Origin: Eubacterium sp.
Lineage (GTDB): Bacteria; Bacillota; Clostridia; Oscillospirales; Acutalibacteraceae
Reading direction: 5' to 3'
Length of the DNA: 14,394 nt
Assembly (NCBI GenBank): GCA_014465955.1
Contig: JACTVT010000055.1
Coordinates: forward strand, 1 to 14,394
This document shows positions 12,549-14,394 of the stretch, one piece after another (positions within the stretch are counted from its first letter, which is position 1; each line of letters begins with the position of its first letter). Both the position numbers and the translations under genes were made by a program. The notes below the pieces were generated by a model that ran no database searches, was not told the origin of the DNA, and saw only the letters and a list, made by a program, of their open reading frames with translations.

Positions 12549-13373
12549 ATGATAATTGAAGAAAAAAACGGAGATATAATTTTAAAAAACGTAAAATGCC
12601 TGAGCCTGCCGCTGACGCTTGACTGCGGCGAATGCTTTCGCTGGGAGGAAGAAACCGACGGCTCGTGGAGCGGTGTTGCATTCGGCAGATTTCTTAATAT
12701 AAAAAACACCGCCGAGGGTGAATTTCTGCTGAAAAACACCACAAGGCAGGATTTTGACACGATATGGTACAATTATTTTGATTTCGGCAGGGATTACGAG
12801 GCAATCTGCGAAAGACTTAAGCAGGACAGTCTGCTTTCGGAAACGATAGACAGATACTACGGCATACGAATTTTAAATCAGGACCCATGGGAGGCACTTT
12901 TCTCATTTGTAATCAGCCAGCAGAATAACATTAAACGCATTAAAGGCATTATAAAACGCCTGTGCGATACATACGGCGAGGAAATCTGCGAGGGTTGGCA
13001 CAGTTTTCCGACTGCTGAAACCCTTTCAAAACGCAGTGTCGAAGATTTTGAAAAACTCGGCGCAGGATACCGTGCAAAATACCTGAAAAAACTTGCCGAC
13101 GATGTGGCTTCAGGTCAGATTGACCTTAAAAAAATCAAAGCAATGCCTCTTGAAAATGCAAAAGCCGCACTGCTCAGCATCTACGGCGTGGGCATTAAGG
13201 TTGCAAACTGCGCCCTGCTTTTCGGCTTTCAGTTTGTGGAATGCTTTCCCGTTGATGTGTGGATGAAGCGTGTGCTTGAATACTACCCGAACGGCCTGCC
13301 CGAATGTTTTAAAGGCTATGAGGGAATCGCCCAGCAGTATTTATTCCATTGGGCAAGAAATAATTTGAAATAA
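12549..13373 (+). CDS. ogg: 8-oxoguanine DNA glycosylase/AP lyase (OGG1 type)
   Basis: A 274-residue base-excision repair enzyme that removes 8-oxoguanine opposite C and nicks the abasic site. Residues of about 1-110 are the OGG_N domain (LTLDCGECFRWEEE is the typical entry motif). Residues of about 111-274 are the HhH-GPD fold, with ISQQNNIKRIKG, the hairpin YGVGIKVANC with catalytic lysine K217, and PVDVWMKR with D236. The K-to-D distance of 19 residues equals that of human OGG1 (K249/D268). The length fits clostridial OGG proteins. The nearest ribosome site GGAG (12531-12534) is about 14 bases from ATG 12549, longer than usual, and no better ATG is available, so translation may be modest. 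It is a single-gene unit between two repeat elements. Confidence 0.93.
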   Translation: MIIEEKNGDIILKNVKCLSLPLTLDCGECFRWEEETDGSWSGVAFGRFLNIKNTAEGEFLLKNTTRQDFDTIWYNYFDFGRDYEAICERLKQDSLLSETIDRYYGIRILNQDPWEALFSFVISQQNNIKRIKGIIKRLCDTYGEEICEGWHSFPTAETLSKRSVEDFEKLGAGYRAKYLKKLADDVASGQIDLKKIKAMPLENAKAALLSIYGVGIKVANCALLFGFQFVECFPVDVWMKRVLEYYPNGLPECFKGYEGIAQQYLFHWARNNLK

Positions 13374-13374
13374 C

Positions 13375-13481
13375 GAATCCCTCCACCACCTGCGGTGGTC
13401 CCCCTCCCTTTAACAAGGGAGGCAAATTGGGAAAAGGCCCCCTTGTTAAAGGGGGCTGTCACGAAGTGACTGGGGGATTCC
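13375..13481. repeat. Multi-hairpin palindromic repeat between ogg and rsmE
   Basis: The ends are inverted (GAATCCC at 13375 and GGGGGATTC near 13473-13480). Inside are four near-perfect hairpins: ACCACC-TGC-GGTGGT (13385-13399), CCTCCCTT-TAAC-AAGGGAGG (13403-13422), CCCCCTT-GTTA-AAGGGGG (13438-13455) and GTCAC-GAA-GTGAC (13458-13470). The second and third are also complementary to each other. The element starts two bases after the ogg stop. Its last hairpin recurs at 3480-3494. It is probably a non-autonomous mobile repeat; it could also act as a terminator for ogg. Confidence 0.75.
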
Positions 13482-13501
13482 AACCTAAAGGAACTTAAAC
13501 T

Positions 13502-14233
13502 ATGCAAAAACTATTCATTACCGACCAAATCATAGACAATACCATTATATTAAATGATGACCAATCACGCCATATTGCAAAAAGCCTGCGGATGAAAACG
13601 GGCGATATGCTTATGGTTTGCGACGGCGCAGGCACGGATTACGGCTGTATGATTGACGAAATCACGAAAGACAGCGTGGTGCTTTCCGTCTGCTACAAAC
13701 AGGCAAGCAAAAGCGAGCCGAGCGTGCAGGTATCGCTCTATCAGGGTGTACCGAAAGGCGACAAAATGGAAGACATCATTCAAAAATGCACCGAACTCGG
13801 GATAAGCAGAATCACGCCCGTTTTGACAAAGCGCAGTGTGAGCCGTCCGAACGAAAAACAGGCAGAAAAAAAGCGTGCACGGTATCAGAAAATTGCGCTT
13901 GAAGCCGCCCAGCAGAGCGGCCGCGGCATTGTGCCCGAAATCGGCAGTATGACAGGCTTTAAAGAGGCAGTAAAAAACTGCACCGCCGACGTGAAAATAG
14001 TGTTTTACGAGGGCGGCGGAAAGAGCATAAAAAGCATTGTTGAGCAAAATAAAAACGCCTCCTCCTTTGCAATTTTCATAGGCCCTGAGGGCGGTTTTGA
14101 AAAGGAAGAGGTTGATGAAATTTTAAATATCGGCGGCATAAACGCCACGCTCGGCGCACGCATTCTGCGCACCCAGACCGCCCCCGTGGCGGGGCTAACA
14201 GCCATAATGCTGCTGACCGGGAATTTGGAATAA
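13502..14233 (+). CDS. rsmE: 16S rRNA (uracil1498-N3)-methyltransferase RsmE
   Basis: A 243-residue SPOUT-family methyltransferase that uses S-adenosylmethionine to methylate U1498 of 16S rRNA in the assembled small subunit. Residues of about 1-70 are the PUA-like RNA-binding domain (LNDDQSRHIAKSLRMKTGD). Residues of about 75-240 are the knotted catalytic domain, with GVPKGDKMEDIIQKCTELGI, IGPEGGFEKEE (GPEGG at 194-198) and LGARILRTQTAPVAGL (217-232), which form the trefoil-knot SAM site. The length is normal. AAAGGA (13487-13492) lies nine bases before ATG 13502, outside the repeat that precedes it. rsmE often sits beside prmA in Firmicutes; here its neighbour is a DNA glycosylase. It converges with the RAYT gene, with 12 bases between the stops and no clear terminator. 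Confidence 0.95.
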   Translation: MQKLFITDQIIDNTIILNDDQSRHIAKSLRMKTGDMLMVCDGAGTDYGCMIDEITKDSVVLSVCYKQASKSEPSVQVSLYQGVPKGDKMEDIIQKCTELGISRITPVLTKRSVSRPNEKQAEKKRARYQKIALEAAQQSGRGIVPEIGSMTGFKEAVKNCTADVKIVFYEGGGKSIKSIVEQNKNASSFAIFIGPEGGFEKEEVDEILNIGGINATLGARILRTQTAPVAGLTAIMLLTGNLE

Positions 14234-14245
14234 TTTTTTATTACA

Positions 14246-14394
14246 CTATAAAGACTGATAATATTTATCTTCAGTCCATTTTGCAGGATTATTTTCGATA
14301 TATTGCGCTTTTGTTATATAATCGTCTTCATCACGGATAATGTGGTCGTAAAATGAGGTTTGCCAGATGTTTTTACCGATTTTTTTATTTGTAA
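14246..14394 (-). CDS. RAYT (REP-associated Y1 transposase), C-terminal part, second copy
   Basis: A 48-residue C-terminus ending in a normal stop (TAG, complement of 14246-14248): NIWQTSFYDHIIRDEDDY, then IENNPAKWTEDKYYQSL. It differs from the left-end copy by K to E and I to A changes plus several synonymous ones, so the two are diverged paralogues and not one duplicated end. The catalytic part lies beyond the window. No GTAG hairpin sits between its stop and rsmE, whereas proteobacterial RAYT genes are often flanked by REPs on both sides. Confidence 0.85.
   Translation of the reverse strand, partial: TNKKIGKNIWQTSFYDHIIRDEDDYITKAQYIENNPAKWTEDKYYQSL

Noticed and set aside
1..14394. The whole window as a composite transposon bounded by inverted RAYT genes
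   Set aside because: The two copies are diverged, only 3' ends are seen, RAYTs are not known to move as composite units, and the exact 55-base end identity suggests an assembly break. The cargo is mostly housekeeping.

Overview
The window looks like chromosomal DNA of a low-to-mid GC, spore-forming member of the Clostridia, most likely an Oscillospirales/Ruminococcus-type gut bacterium. The grounds are a SleB-type cortex-lytic hydrolase, an SPXTG-type sortase signal, strong AGGAGG ribosome binding sites, Firmicute-like housekeeping proteins, and intergenic regions crowded with palindromic repeats. Species cannot be read from the sequence. The two window ends are inverted copies of the 3' end of a REP-associated tyrosine transposase (RAYT, Y1/IS200-like) gene. 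Their outermost 55 bases are identical, which suggests a complete assembly contig that broke at a repeat.

Layout, left to right. 1-155: RAYT tail, reading in frame and without a stop into the next gene. 156-3118 (+): a fused threonylcarbamoyl-AMP synthase/dephospho-CoA kinase, overlapped by an M18 aminopeptidase. 3119-3583: a repeat-filled spacer with one strong terminator. 3584-5772: a divergent vitamin B12 module. A secreted DUF4430 (transcobalamin C-domain-like) protein lies on the minus strand. On the plus strand a consensus promoter, a cobalamin riboswitch with a giant P6 arm, and a sortase-anchored alpha/alpha-toroid protein follow one another. 5927-10293 (+): a five-gene operon of ECF-type sigma factor, polytopic membrane protein, ABC ATPase and two paralogous ABC permeases, with overlapping or closely spaced genes. 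10294-10708: repeats. 10709-11697 (-): a small membrane protein and SleB. 11698-12548: repeats, an inverted repeat with DnaA-box-like sequences, and a MITE-like element whose right end appears to supply the -35 of the next promoter. 12549-13373 (+): an 8-oxoguanine DNA glycosylase. 13375-13481: a multi-hairpin repeat. 13502-14233 (+): RsmE. 14246-14394 (-): the second RAYT tail.

Two systems stand out. First, the two structural halves of animal intrinsic factor/transcobalamin (alpha/alpha barrel and DUF4430 beta-domain) appear here as two separate exported proteins encoded back to back at a cobalamin riboswitch, which suggests an extracellular corrinoid-capture system. Second, at least seven intergenic hairpins carry different stems but the same GTAG foot (CTAC on the other strand). 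This is the signature that TnpA-REP transposases recognise in proteobacterial REP elements, and RAYT genes bound the window. Other repeats of a separate family appear to have entered even the riboswitch.
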